From assembly GCA_033977485.1 (NCBI GenBank), contig CM066985.1, positions 73,207,045 through 73,271,044 of the forward strand: a DNA stretch of 64,000 nt, written 5' to 3'. Of the stretch, positions 1 to 10,049 are shown in pieces. The DNA comes from Hydrangea macrophylla (Eukaryota; Streptophyta; Magnoliopsida; Cornales; Hydrangeaceae). The notes under the pieces are model-generated. The model saw only the letters and a list, made by a program, of their open reading frames with translations, ran no database searches and was not told the DNA's origin. The position numbers were made by a program, and so were the translations under genes. The stretch's first letter is position 1. Each line of letters starts with the position of its first letter.

Positions 1-2
1 AG

Positions 3-890
3 ATGACCCTGAACACTGAGTTCTTGCGTGCTGCCATTGGTCACTGGGACCCGGTGAATCATGTCTTCAACTTCAATGGCCTGGAGATATGCCCTGTGTT
101 TGAGGAGTTCTGCGCTATTCTCGGCTATGATTCTGACTCTGACTTGATCCTCCCTTCTGCTGATACCCTCAGCCCTACACGAGCCTTGGCTGAATACCTG
201 AATTGCTCTGTTACTATTTCCCGCCGGCTGATTCAAGGTGAGGTACTCAACATTGCTTCTATTATTGCCCGGTATGCCAGTCCTGGGAATCCCAGCGCGT
301 ATGATGCTTCCCGTGGGGCCGCTTTGATATTGTGCATGACTTCGCACTTCCTGTTCTCGGGCACTTCCGTTGACTTGGTGCATGTGTGCCTCGGGCTGAA
401 ACTTAGCAGGAATCCCATGGCCATGGTTCTAGCTGAAACTCTGAACGGTTTGGATAATGCCTTCAACCAAGGGACTCCTCTTCTTTCTGGGGCACCTTTG
501 GTGTTACAGGCTTGGCTTTACGAGCGCCTTCAGCTGTGGACAGGCCGTATACCACCAGTTTACTTTCGTCGAGCCGTGCTTCATTCTCACTATACCTTTG
601 CCGATTGGGTGGGCATGATGAGCACCTTATCTGAGGCTGACATCTGCTGGATCGTGAGGCGTTGGGGCCTCTATGCTATCACCACGAGCCTCAGGGGTCA
701 CCAGAGAGTGTGGTTGATGGGTCTGAGAGAGACTTCTTTCTATCATCCTCGCCGTTTGGCCCGACAGTATGGACAGGTTCAGGAGGTTCCCCGGAGGTTT
801 ACTGAGAGGGTCTTTGCTTCCAGGATCAGAGCTACCACTATTGCTGCTTTTATTGATGGTTGGACTGACCGAGTAAAGGCCTACTTCTAA
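3..890 (+). CDS. Antisense ORF of the Tat element, plant mobile domain-like (DUF7745/PMD type)
   Basis: An open frame of 295 residues that runs against the gag-pol strand and lies beyond the 3' end of pol. The N-terminus has a WDP...FNFNGLEICPVFEEFCAILG stretch and the C-terminal part has RRWGLYAI and GLRETSFYHPRRLARQYGQ, which resemble the plant mobile domain (DUF7745/aminotransferase-like) proteins found in many plant genomes. Tat elements are known to carry such antisense ORFs between integrase and the 3' LTR. No catalytic motif, signal peptide or membrane segment is evident and the role is unknown. The first ATG visible is at base 3, so the true start may lie upstream of the window. A possible polyadenylation signal AATAAA follows at 904-909. 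The frame is free of stops although gag on the other strand has two. The family assignment is from memory of its sequence style. Confidence 0.7.
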   Translation: MTLNTEFLRAAIGHWDPVNHVFNFNGLEICPVFEEFCAILGYDSDSDLILPSADTLSPTRALAEYLNCSVTISRRLIQGEVLNIASIIARYASPGNPSAYDASRGAALILCMTSHFLFSGTSVDLVHVCLGLKLSRNPMAMVLAETLNGLDNAFNQGTPLLSGAPLVLQAWLYERLQLWTGRIPPVYFRRAVLHSHYTFADWVGMMSTLSEADICWIVRRWGLYAITTSLRGHQRVWLMGLRETSFYHPRRLARQYGQVQEVPRRFTERVFASRIRATTIAAFIDGWTDRVKAYF

Positions 891-1140
891 AGACCTTTGA
901 AGAAATAAAAGACACTAAGACAAAACTAGTCCTGACTGATTTTGCTCATTCCTCCAAGTGTCTTTGAACATGTGGTTGCTTTTTGAAAGACTTTTATTTC
1001 TTTGATTATTCCTGCTTATTGTAATATTCAAAGTTTGTTTATCGGTGAACCTTGGTTACTTTGGGAATCTCATTTTATGCATTTTAGCTTTCTAAAAACA
1101 TTTTGTAACTTGAGATTTCAATTAGTTGTTGCTTTTGGTA
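891..1140. other. Spacer between antisense ORF and hairpin repeats, no gene seen
   Basis: AT-rich sequence just beyond the antisense ORF. It holds the AATAAA at 904-909 that could end an antisense transcript. I see no convincing coding frame. Confidence 0.5.
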
Positions 1141-1990
1141 CTTGCTTGAGCATGCTGGGGTTGTTAGAGGCAAACGAGGCGGGTAGCCGAAGTTTGCCCC
1201 TAGTTTGGGATATATATGGTTGTGAGGCAAACGAGGTAGATGACCGACGTTTGCCCCTAGTTTAGAAGAGGTTCAGGCAAACGAGGCGAGTGGCCGAAGT
1301 TTGCCCCTAGTGTGGAGGGTGGTTTATGGTAAGGACCGCGACTTTATTTTTCTCACGTGCTCATAATTTTTGCCTAGGCACCAAGGAGGTGACCTAGCGA
1401 GCTATTTTCTCTCTTTTGTTATTGCTCACTTTGGATTTAGCTCTAATTTTTGCCTAGGCGTCCTTTCGGATTTTCGACCTAGCGAGCCATCCCTTTTTTT
1501 TTTTTTTTTCTTGAAAGTCTGCCTACGTACCCCCGAGTGGGGATCAGGTCCAACGTAGTTCGGGCCAAGGTTTTGAAAGAAGCGGGTTGATTTTTAGGTA
1601 GGTGGGGTGACCGAACCGTTGTGGTTGCCTACGTATCCCCGAGTGGGAATCAGGTCGAGCGTAGTTCAAGGCAAGGCTTGAAGAAAATTGGTTTGATTAT
1701 GATGGTGTTGACTGAACCGATGTGGTTGCCTACGTATCCCCGAGCGGGAATCAGGTCGAGCGTAGTTCAAGGCAAGGCTTGAAGAAAATTGGTTTGATTA
1801 TGATGGTGTTGATCGAACCGAGGTGGTTGCCTACGTATCCCCGAGCGGGAATCAGGTCGAGCGTAGTTCAAGGCAAGGCTTGAAGAAAATTGGTTTGATT
1901 ATGATGGTGTTGACCGAACCGATGTGGTTGCCTACGTATCCCCGAGCGGGAATCAGGTCGAGCGTAGTTCAAGGCAAGGCTTGAAAGGAA
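1141..1990 (-). repeat. Noncoding block of three hairpin repeat families between pol and the antisense ORF
   Basis: Three short repeat families lie in series. The first (near 1169, 1224, 1274) pairs GGCAAAC with GTTTGCC. The second (near 1370 and 1450) carries TTTTTGCCTAGGC and CCTAGCGAGC. The third has five copies of a TGCCTACGTA...CGTAGTTC unit starting at 1520, 1626, 1727, 1828 and 1929, the last four about 101 bp apart. The same families recur in the same order relative to gag in the element at 42.6-55.7 kb (49.0-50.2 kb), so the block is a property of this retrotransposon family. No ORF is supported. Confidence 0.8.
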
Positions 1991-2004
1991 TGGTTATTGG
2001 ATAG

Positions 2005-5000
2005 TCAAGCATAGTACTTTTTGAGGCGATCCATGTTGATCGGTTCTTTGAATTCGACACCATCGAGGTCCATGAGATAAGTTGCTCCTCCGGAAAGAAC
2101 AGTCTTAACGATATAAGGGCCGACCCATTTAGGTTTAAACTTCCCACGGGGATCAAAGATCGGAGCTCGCAACTCCTTGAGAACAAGGTCGCCCTTGACA
2201 ATCTTCCTTGGACGAACCCTTTTGTTGAAAGCACGGGCTATCCTCTTTTGATAGATTCGGACATGGTCGACCGCCGCTAGACGCTTTTCATCTATGAGGG
2301 CCAATTCTTCATACCTTTCTCTCAACCAATCTGATTCCGAAATTTCACACTCTGCCATCACGCGTAGGGATGGTAATTCTATCTCCACCGGAAGTACCGC
2401 TTCCATCCCATACACTAGCGAGTAAGGAGTCGCTCCTGTGGACGTCCTTATCGATGTTCTGTATCCCCAAAGTGCAAATGGTAGCTTTTCATGCCAGTCT
2501 TTGTAGGTATCAGCTGATTTTTGCAGTATGGCCTTGACATTCTTGTTCGCAGCTTCAACTGCCCCATTGGTCTGTGGTCGGTATGGCGACGACTTGTGAT
2601 AGGTGATTTTGTATTCCTCGAACAGATCCCTGACTTCCGCCTTGAAATGACTTCCGTTGTCCGAAATAATCTCATGGGGAACTCCATAACGGCAGATGAG
2701 ATTTCTCTTGATGAATTTGGCCACTTCCTTGGCCCCCAACTTGGTGTAAGATGCAGCTTCTACCCATTTTGTGAAGTAGTCTATGGCCACCAGAATATAC
2801 CGATTTCCATTTGAGGCCTTCGGAACGATTTCACCAATAATATCGATTCCCCAGGTGGAGAATGGCCAAGGCGAGGTCATACTGTATAGAAGAGATGGCG
2901 GCACGTGCATCATGTTTGCATGAATCTGGCACTTGTGACACTTTCTCACGTATTCGCAACAATCTTTTTCCAATGTCGTCCAGTAGTACCCTTGTCTCAC
3001 GATTTTCTTGGCCAGCATGTGGCCGTTCATGTGTGGGCCGCATACCCCTTCGTGTATTTCTTCCATCATTCTTCTGGAGCTCTTCCCAAACAAGCAAGTC
3101 AGGTTGTGACCGTTGTATCCCTTCTTCAGCAGTTTCCCGCCGCAAATGATGAATTGCGCTGCGAATCTTCGAATTGCCCTTTTGTCTCTCTCGGTGGATT
3201 CTTGGGGGAACGTCCCCTTTTCTATGAAATCCCAGACATCCTGATACCATGGCGCTTCATTCTCTCCTTCTTCGACTGTGGCGATTATGTTGAATGAAGG
3301 CTCGTACCTCTGCTCAATTACCAAAGGCATCATCCTGACTCCCACGGGAATTTTGATCATCGAAGCTAGGGTGGCCAAGGAATCTGCCAGCTGGTTCTCT
3401 TCCCTGGGCAAGTAGAGGAATGTGATACTTTCGAACTGCCTCTTGAGTTGGTCGAGACGATCATGATAGGGCTTCAACCTTTCTTCTTTTACTTTCCATT
3501 CTCCTCTGGCTTGTGATATGATGAGGTTTGAATCCCCGAAGACATCCAACCTCCGAACTTTCAGCTCTAAGGCTGCTTCCATTCCCAGAATGCATGCTTC
3601 ATACTCAGCAGTGTTGTTGGTGGAGTTATAATTGAGCTTGACTGCTAACGGAGTGTGGTCCCCACTCGGCGATACTAGGATCATCCCTACTCCGTATCCC
3701 TTCATGTTGGCTGCTCCATTGAAGTACAATTTCCACTGTTCTTCCTTGATTTCCATGATGCTCTCGTCTGGAAACGGAAAGTCCCCACTCTCTTCGGAGT
3801 CAACGGCATGTTCTGCGAGATGCTCAGCTACGGTTCTCCCTTTTACCGACTTGCTCGTAACATACTTGATATCGAATTCGGATAATAGAAGTAACCAACG
3901 GGATATACGACCGGTCAGGGCAGGTTTTTCGAGAAGGTATTTTAGAGGATCCATGCGGGATATGAGCACAATCGGAAAGGCCAGCATGTAGTGCCTTAGT
4001 CGGCGAGTGCACCAAACCAAGGCCCAACATGTTTTTTCGAGGGTAGAATAGTTGAGCTCATACCCAGTCATCCTCTTGCTGAGGTAATATATGGCTTTTT
4101 CGGAGTGGCTTTCTTCTCCTTCTTGGGCTAGCATGCAACCCATGGCCTTTTCGGAGACAGACAGGTAAAGGAATAAGGGCTTATGAGGAGTGGGTGGTGA
4201 AAGGACAGGTGGATTTTGAAGGTAGGCCTTTATTTTGTCGAAAGCGGCTTGGCATTGGTCATCCCATTGGAACTTCTCCCATTTTCTCAACAATCGGAAC
4301 AGAGGGTCGCATGTGGCTGTGAGCTTAGAAATGAAACGGCTGATGAACTGGATTCTTCCGAGGAACCCCCTTACTTCTTTTTCATTCCGTGGTGGCGTCA
4401 TTTCGAGGATTGCCTTGATCTTAGAGGGATCCACCTCTATTCCCCTTTGTGTGATGAGAAAACCCAGGAGTTTACTGGAGGTTACGCCGAAAGTGCATTT
4501 CTTTGGATTCAGCCTCATCTTGTATTTGCGCAACCTTTCGAAGAACTTTTCCAGCGCTACCAGGTGCCCTTCTCTATCCTTGGATTTTACAATCATGTCG
4601 TCTACGTATACTTCTACCTCTTTGTGAATCATATCATGCAGCAGAGTGGTGGCAGCTCTTTGGTAAGTCGCCCCCGCGTTCTTGAGTCTAAAGGGCATTA
4701 CTCTATAACAGTAGGTTCCCCAAGGGGTGGTGAATGTCGTCTTTTCCCGATCTTCTGGCGCCATTAGAATCTGATTATACCCTGAGAAGCCATCCATGAA
4801 AGACAGTAGCTCATGTCCTGCGGTGTTATCTACCAAAACGTCAATGTGGGGAAGCGGGAAGTCATCCTTGGGACTGGCCTTGTTCAGATCACGAAAGTCG
4901 ACGCACACATGAACTTTTCCATCCTTCTTCGGGATTGGCACGATATTGGCAACCCATTCCGGGTATTCGGTGACAATGATGAACCCTGCCTTGAACTGCT

Positions 5001-5880
5001 TCCCCACCTCTTCTTTAACCTTGAGTGCCCATTCCGGTCTCATGCGCCTCAGTTTCTGCTTGACAGGTTTAGAATTAGGGAGGAGAGGAATATGATGTTG
5101 GACGATGTCGGGATCGACCCCAGGCATGTCTTCGTAAGACCAAGCAAAAACATCTTTGAACTCTTTTAGCAAGAGGGTTAATTTTTCTTTTTCTTCTTTA
5201 TTAAGGGTTGAGCCAATTTGCACAATCTGTGGATTATCTATTTCACCTAAGTTAACTGATAAAGCATCTTCGATTATTTCATAAGCAGGTGGTTTTTCAA
5301 TTAGTTGCTTTAGTTCGATTGGGAGATCCTCGGAGGGATCTGTGCATTCACAAGTGTCAGACACAGAGGAGTAAGCAGAATCGTCTTTCATTTCATTCAT
5401 GACAGGTGAAGTGATTACATTGGATAGTGGTGGGCTTACAGCAGCCGACTCCAGTACAGACTCGATAACCGGTAGTACAGACTTTGGGGAAATAGGGGAT
5501 TGGGAGACACAGACAGATGACTCTACAGCCTGGTTGCTCAGACCCTCCTCAGTTGGCTTGATCTGATCATCTTGGCTCTTGGCCCTCTTCTCTTCCTCCT
5601 CCTCAGTAGATTCCTCCCACATCTTCTTGATCGCCTCAGTGTCAAGGTATTTTAACCAGTCTTCCTCTGGGGTCTTTTCAACTTCTTCGGGATAGAATGG
5701 GTCTTGATATGGGGGCCTTTCGCAGTCAGCGAAGATTTCAAGCCCGGGGTGCCTTCTCCCAGTGGTTCGATGGATCCATGGTTCAGGGAACCCGAAGTAA
5801 GGGAAATCATCCCTTCCTTGACGAATTGTCCATTTAAAGTCTTGCGGTATGGCGGGAGACCCTTCACCCTCTACTTCCAT
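2005..5880 (-). CDS. pol: Tat-type pol polyprotein: RT, RNase H, second (archaeal-type) RNase H, integrase
   Basis: An uninterrupted frame of 1291 residues. Residues 1-200 are a low-complexity, acidic linker. RT follows, with VPIPKKDGKV, MDGFSGYNQ and YVDD near residue 425. A first RNase H starts near 570 (LFLYLSVSEKAMGC) and lacks a normal catalytic aspartate, as is usual in Tat elements. A second RNase H near 715-850 has LYFNGAANMKGYG, NNTAEYEA, GDSNLI and NQLADSLA. Integrase has an HHCC zinc motif (CGPHMNGH..., CHKCQ) and the D,D,E triad in GIDIIG, SDNGSHF and VEAANK. Oddities: the usual PFGL of RT reads PFRL, and the first catalytic D of the second RNase H reads N. The ATG at 5880 overlaps the TAG ending the upstream frame (5873-5871) and lies in the -1 frame. 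Integrase ends in DRLKKYYA. Enzyme activity is doubtful. Confidence 0.92.
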   Translation of the reverse strand: MEVEGEGSPAIPQDFKWTIRQGRDDFPYFGFPEPWIHRTTGRRHPGLEIFADCERPPYQDPFYPEEVEKTPEEDWLKYLDTEAIKKMWEESTEEEEEKRAKSQDDQIKPTEEGLSNQAVESSVCVSQSPISPKSVLPVIESVLESAAVSPPLSNVITSPVMNEMKDDSAYSSVSDTCECTDPSEDLPIELKQLIEKPPAYEIIEDALSVNLGEIDNPQIVQIGSTLNKEEKEKLTLLLKEFKDVFAWSYEDMPGVDPDIVQHHIPLLPNSKPVKQKLRRMRPEWALKVKEEVGKQFKAGFIIVTEYPEWVANIVPIPKKDGKVHVCVDFRDLNKASPKDDFPLPHIDVLVDNTAGHELLSFMDGFSGYNQILMAPEDREKTTFTTPWGTYCYRVMPFRLKNAGATYQRAATTLLHDMIHKEVEVYVDDMIVKSKDREGHLVALEKFFERLRKYKMRLNPKKCTFGVTSSKLLGFLITQRGIEVDPSKIKAILEMTPPRNEKEVRGFLGRIQFISRFISKLTATCDPLFRLLRKWEKFQWDDQCQAAFDKIKAYLQNPPVLSPPTPHKPLFLYLSVSEKAMGCMLAQEGEESHSEKAIYYLSKRMTGYELNYSTLEKTCWALVWCTRRLRHYMLAFPIVLISRMDPLKYLLEKPALTGRISRWLLLLSEFDIKYVTSKSVKGRTVAEHLAEHAVDSEESGDFPFPDESIMEIKEEQWKLYFNGAANMKGYGVGMILVSPSGDHTPLAVKLNYNSTNNTAEYEACILGMEAALELKVRRLDVFGDSNLIISQARGEWKVKEERLKPYHDRLDQLKRQFESITFLYLPREENQLADSLATLASMIKIPVGVRMMPLVIEQRYEPSFNIIATVEEGENEAPWYQDVWDFIEKGTFPQESTERDKRAIRRFAAQFIICGGKLLKKGYNGHNLTCLFGKSSRRMMEEIHEGVCGPHMNGHMLAKKIVRQGYYWTTLEKDCCEYVRKCHKCQIHANMMHVPPSLLYSMTSPWPFSTWGIDIIGEIVPKASNGNRYILVAIDYFTKWVEAASYTKLGAKEVAKFIKRNLICRYGVPHEIISDNGSHFKAEVRDLFEEYKITYHKSSPYRPQTNGAVEAANKNVKAILQKSADTYKDWHEKLPFALWGYRTSIRTSTGATPYSLVYGMEAVLPVEIELPSLRVMAECEISESDWLRERYEELALIDEKRLAAVDHVRIYQKRIARAFNKRVRPRKIVKGDLVLKELRAPIFDPRGKFKPKWVGPYIVKTVLSGGATYLMDLDGVEFKEPINMDRLKKYYA

Positions 5881-6137
5881 GGCCTTTGTAGCTCGGCGTC
5901 CTCATCAGTGGGCTTATACCCCAACCCGAAAGTGCCTTGTTGCCCTTTGATCTGCGGGAATTCCTGAATTCCTTGCTGGCGTCGACCCAACCCCATCCCG
6001 GGGAAGTAGTTCATCTTGCGGACAATGTTGACGACTGCGGAGTGGACCTCAGGGAATCGGTCTTCGTCTTTGATCATATGATCTTCTTCCATGAAGAATC
6101 CTCCGATTTCTCCTTCTTCCAGCTCTGGTATTTGGAC
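5871..6137 (-). pseudogene. G-patch domain segment between protease and RT
   Basis: This continues the gag-protease frame after the TAA at 6140-6138. The first available ATG is at 6092. The translation has an acidic start (ELEEGEIGGFFMEEDHM) and then MNYFPGMGLGRRQQGI with GTFGLGYKPT, a glycine-rich pattern typical of G-patch domains, which bind RNA or RNA helicases. A G-patch fused behind protease is also known in betaretroviruses. The frame ends at TAG 5873-5871, overlapping the pol ATG. I infer that the TAA at 6138 is a mutation inside what was one gag-protease-G-patch polyprotein, because the frame is otherwise continuous. Confidence 0.65.
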
Positions 6138-8516
6138 TTAAAAAATGGGAGCGTAATTCGAGAAAGCCTCATTACCCCAACTATTACCGAGGATGATCTT
6201 TACCTCCCTCTCATGAATGTACTTGATCATTTGATGCACAGTGGATGATACAGCTTTGTTGGCATGAAGCCAGGGCCTTCCAATCAGCAGATTGAACGAG
6301 GCAGGTATGTCCATGACTTGAAAGATCTCAGTGCTCACCAAAGATCCTACCCGGATTTGGAGAGAAACAGTTCCCATCACATTTCTTCTAGTGTTGTCAT
6401 AGGCTCTCACGGATTGCACAAATGGCGTAATGTCAAGGATATTGACCCCCAAAGTAGTGGCAGTTCTTAAGGCGCAAACATTCAAAGCAGAACCCGTATC
6501 GACTAGACAAAACGGCACCTGTTGTTCCTTGCATCCCACAGTAATGTATAGCGCCTTGTTATGCGCGGATCCCTCTGGCGGCAGGTCCTCATCGGAGAAT
6601 GTAATGATGGGGTCGGGGGTAAGTGCACCCAAGAAAGCTACCATGTCCTCCGGCGCGGCGTCGATGGGGACTTCAATCCCAGCCAAGTCATTTAACACGG
6701 CTTGCCTGTGCTTATAGGATGTCACCATAATATCCCACATCGAGAGATGTGCTTGGGTTTTCTTTAGCTGCTTGATCAGCTCATTGTCTTCTTCGATGAC
6801 CTCATCCATCTTGCCCTTCCCCTTGTCTTTAACTGGACCTTTTTCGATGGCTTCGGTGGCAGGCTGTGGAGGCTGATAATGACGGCCTGACCTGGTTAGG
6901 TGTTCAATCTCGGCAGGAGTAGGCCCTTCTACAGTCCCATCCTTCTTAAACCAATCACAATCTGTTCCCACAAATGGCTTTTCTGGCTCGTTCCAGATGG
7001 AAGCATCACTCTCGTCGTTAGGGTCATACCATTTGAGGTCTACCGCCCCTAGGTCATGCTCTTCCAGGAAGAACAAGTCCTGCTCGTCGTCAAGCTGCTG
7101 CTGCCACTCGTCATTCTCCCCTCCGATCAGATGAATCCCCTCAGAATCCGGGATGTCAATGCAAAGCAAGGGTTGTCCTAGGGGGGTGATATAAGTAGCA
7201 GGGTTGAAGGGTACGGGACTGGACTCAATGAGGTTGACATTTTGGTGGTTTGGTAGGGGATTTTGGGTGATATGAGGCTGCTTTGGTGGTGGCTCGATGA
7301 TATTCTGGTCGATGAGGTCTTGGATGTCATGGCGGAGGCGCATGCAATCATCAGTGTTATGGCCGGGGGCTTGGTGGTAAGTACATCGCTTGGACATATC
7401 GCAGTTAGGCGGGAGCGGGGTATTTCGAGGCTGGAGTAATTGGAGATGGCCTTTTTTGAGGAGGCGATCTAGGGCTGAGGAGAGTGAGATTTCTAGCTTG
7501 GCAAAATTGCGAGGGGGCTTTTTCTGGAAAGGGCGGTTGGAGGAATTTGCCTGGTTGGAGGGTTGGTATGGCCTTGGAGGATATGCCATGGGTTGGCCGC
7601 TAAGGGCATTGACATCCGGGGGATTCCGGAAGTAGTTGGGCCTTCTGGGCTGACTCGGAGGGTCTTCCTTTTTGATCTTCCCCTCCCTGATAGCATCTTC
7701 GATTCGGGTTCCGACTTCAAACAACTCCTCAAAGGTGGAGATGGACTGGTAGAATAATTTCTCATAATAGAGCGGCTGCAGATTCCGGATGAGCATCCTT
7801 ACCTGTTCTTTCTCGATTGGCCGGTAGGTCATTTGAGCTACCTTGTTCCTCTATCTGCTCAGAAATGCAGCGAAGGATTCATTGTTGCTTTGCCGGGTTG
7901 TTTCCAAATCCCTGATGGTGACATCCAGCTCTTGATTGTAAGAGTAATGATCGACGAAGACTCGAACAATGTCCTCCCAGGCCCGGGTCTTGGAGGCTTC
8001 CAAGGTTAGGAACCACGATAGTGCAGATTTTGCCAGAGTTTGCGGGAATAGCATCGCAATGTGCTCGTGGGTGCAACCCATGGACTGGAAGATACTCATA
8101 CATAGCTTCACGTGGCTTTTCGGGTTTCCAGTTCCATCAAAGCGATCGATGGCAGGCATTTTGAAATTCTCTGGCAGTTTCAGCTTGACAGGCTCGAAGA
8201 GGCCTTCCAGATCTAACATGTAATCGTCGATACCCTTGCTTTTCCTGAGTACGCTTTCCAGTTTGTCAACCTTGTCCATCTTTTCTTGGAGCTTCTTCTC
8301 ATACGTAAGCGGTGGGACCCCTTGAAACCAGTTTTCCTCCCCATTATTCTCATGTAGAGGAGGTTCAAACCCTGGTGGTGGAAACTCGGGCGGAGGTTGC
8401 GGCTGTTGCTGCTTTAGTTCTTCCATGAACTTCAGAACCTGGGCCAGGCTGTCGGACTGCTGGCTTATGGTCGCTCCCAACTCGGTGACCTTGTTTTCCA
8501 ATTCTTCTCTATTCAT
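6138..8516 (-). pseudogene. gag-pro: Tat gag-protease frame with an internal amber codon
   Basis: The frame starts at ATG 8516 (MNREELENKVTEL) with a coiled-coil-like N-terminus and a proline-rich linker, then a retrotransposon gag domain (DRFDGTGNPKSH ... SALSWFLTLE ... HYSYNQELDVTIRDLE). A TAG at 7853-7851 follows FLSR. The frame then resumes without shift as RNKVAQMTYRP. The sister gag at 47100-48338 has TGG (W) there, so this is a point nonsense mutation. Downstream are a zinc-binding-like CDMSKRCTYHQAPGHNTDDC and a retropepsin-type protease with DTGSA near residue 670 and LIGRPWLH. It ends at TAA 6140-6138, which also seems to be a nonsense change because the G-patch frame continues past it. 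Capsid assembly and protease functions would be lost unless the stops are read through. Confidence 0.88.
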
Positions 8517-10049
8517 ATTGAAGCGGGCTGTCGGACTGATTCTGACCAGACGATTATCTGAACTCCTGGTCCAAGACGAGGATTCCGGCTGCTGACCTTG
8601 GGAATCTATACTGACCTGACAGATTTTGAGAGAAAGGGGTGTATCAGATCCTGACAGTGACGACTTTTAGACAGACAAAGACAGTGACGTGGACTGACTC
8701 GAGACAGTGAGTGCAGAGAGATGAGAAAAGGTGCATGCAAATGGGACGAACATGCGGATGTAAGCCCTAATCTATGTGATGCTCCTATTTCTAACAGATA
8801 ACAGCTAAACAAATAAGGTCCTAGCCATACAGAGTGTGCTAACCTTACTTTCTAGTATGATCACCAAGGGATAACATGGATTTCCCAGATACTTCGGGAA
8901 TTGTGGACAGAGTTTCTGAGAGAAACTGGTGAGTATGGTTATATCTGGGATATCTGGGCAGAGTTTCTGGGAGAAACTGGTAAGTATGGTTATATCTGGG
9001 ATATCTGGGCAGAGTTTCTGGGAGAAACTGGTAAGTATGGTTATATCTGGGATATCTGGGCAGAGTTTCTGGGAGAAACTGGTCAATGTGGTTATATCTG
9101 GGATATCTGGGCAGAGTTTCTGGGAGAAACTGGTAAGTATGGTTATATCTGGGATATCTGGGCAGAGTTTCTGGGAGAAACTGGTCAATGTGGTTATATC
9201 TGGGATATCTGGGCAGAGTTTCTGGGAGAAACTAGTAAGTATGGTTATATCTGGGATATCTGGGCAGAGTTTCTGGGAGAAACTGGTCAATGTGGTTATA
9301 TCTGGGATATCTGGGCAGAGTTTCTGGGAGAAACTGGTAAGTATGGTTATATCTGGGATATCTGGGCAGAGTTTCTGGGAGAAACTGGTCAATGTGGTTA
9401 TATCTGGGATATCTGGGCAGAGTTTCTGGGGGAAACTGGTAAGTATGGTTATAGTGATCATACTTTCTAGCAGGTTTTCATACTCCTATGTCTCAAGACC
9501 GACAAACAAGGTTTGCGGTGTATATCTTCGCGAGCATGGAGCAGACATCCTTGTCATGATGCTTAGGCAGGTCAACTCAATGTGACTACATGTGAGTGAT
9601 TGCCTTGGGAATCATAAGAAAGAGGTTCTGTTCCATGCCACATAAGCGTCTACACCGCGCAGGTAATCCCGTCAGGGCACACAACAGTTATATCACATTG
9701 TCCTATCTGGAAAGATAAATAAACAGTCCTATGAAAGGTTCTACAGGAATCTATATGCAAAGGCTGGGTTTAGTCAAAGAGGGTCCGTTGACGAGAGTTC
9801 CAATATACCGTCAGGGAGACAGTACGGAGGTTTTTACTCTTTTTGATATACCTTGGAAGGTACAGTATCAACGGTGACTTGTGCCCTGGCACAGCAAGAC
9901 CTGAACAATGTCAGCGCCGCGTTTCAGACACAGTCGGAGGGGGGAAATGCAAGAGTGCAATGCAGTGAACCAGACACAGTAAAAAGATGATTTTAAGGAT
10001 GCTTCTTATGAGTCAAACCTCTGTATTATTTTGTTTTTAAAATAAAAAA
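8517..10049 (-). other. Tat element 5' leader
   Basis: Untranslated leader between the primer-binding site and gag. It contains the 51-bp tandem array described separately. ORFs on both strands across that array are by-products of its period being a multiple of three. The leader of the element at 42.6 kb (45929-47099) is homologous. No gene is supported. Confidence 0.7.
8908..9452. repeat. 51-bp tandem array in the Tat leader, 11 copies
   Basis: The motif GAGTTTCTG recurs at 8910, 8961 and so on every 51 bp up to 9420. Most units alternate between a GTAAGTATGG and a GTCAATGTGG variant, giving a 102-bp higher-order repeat from the third copy on. The equivalent array of the other Tat element (46531-46727) has only about four copies. 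Confidence 0.95.

Noticed and set aside
2521..5169. Several plus-strand ORFs of 60-183 residues opposite pol
   Set aside because: Shadows of the pol frame on the other strand; no recognisable domain.
8908..9452. CRISPR-like array
   Set aside because: Plant nuclear context, units are contiguous with no unique spacers.
8805..9585. Long ORFs of about 190-218 residues on both strands with repeated SFSQKLCPDIPDI or EFLGETGKYGYIWDIW
   Set aside because: They arise from a 51-bp noncoding tandem array whose period is a multiple of three; no independent coding evidence.
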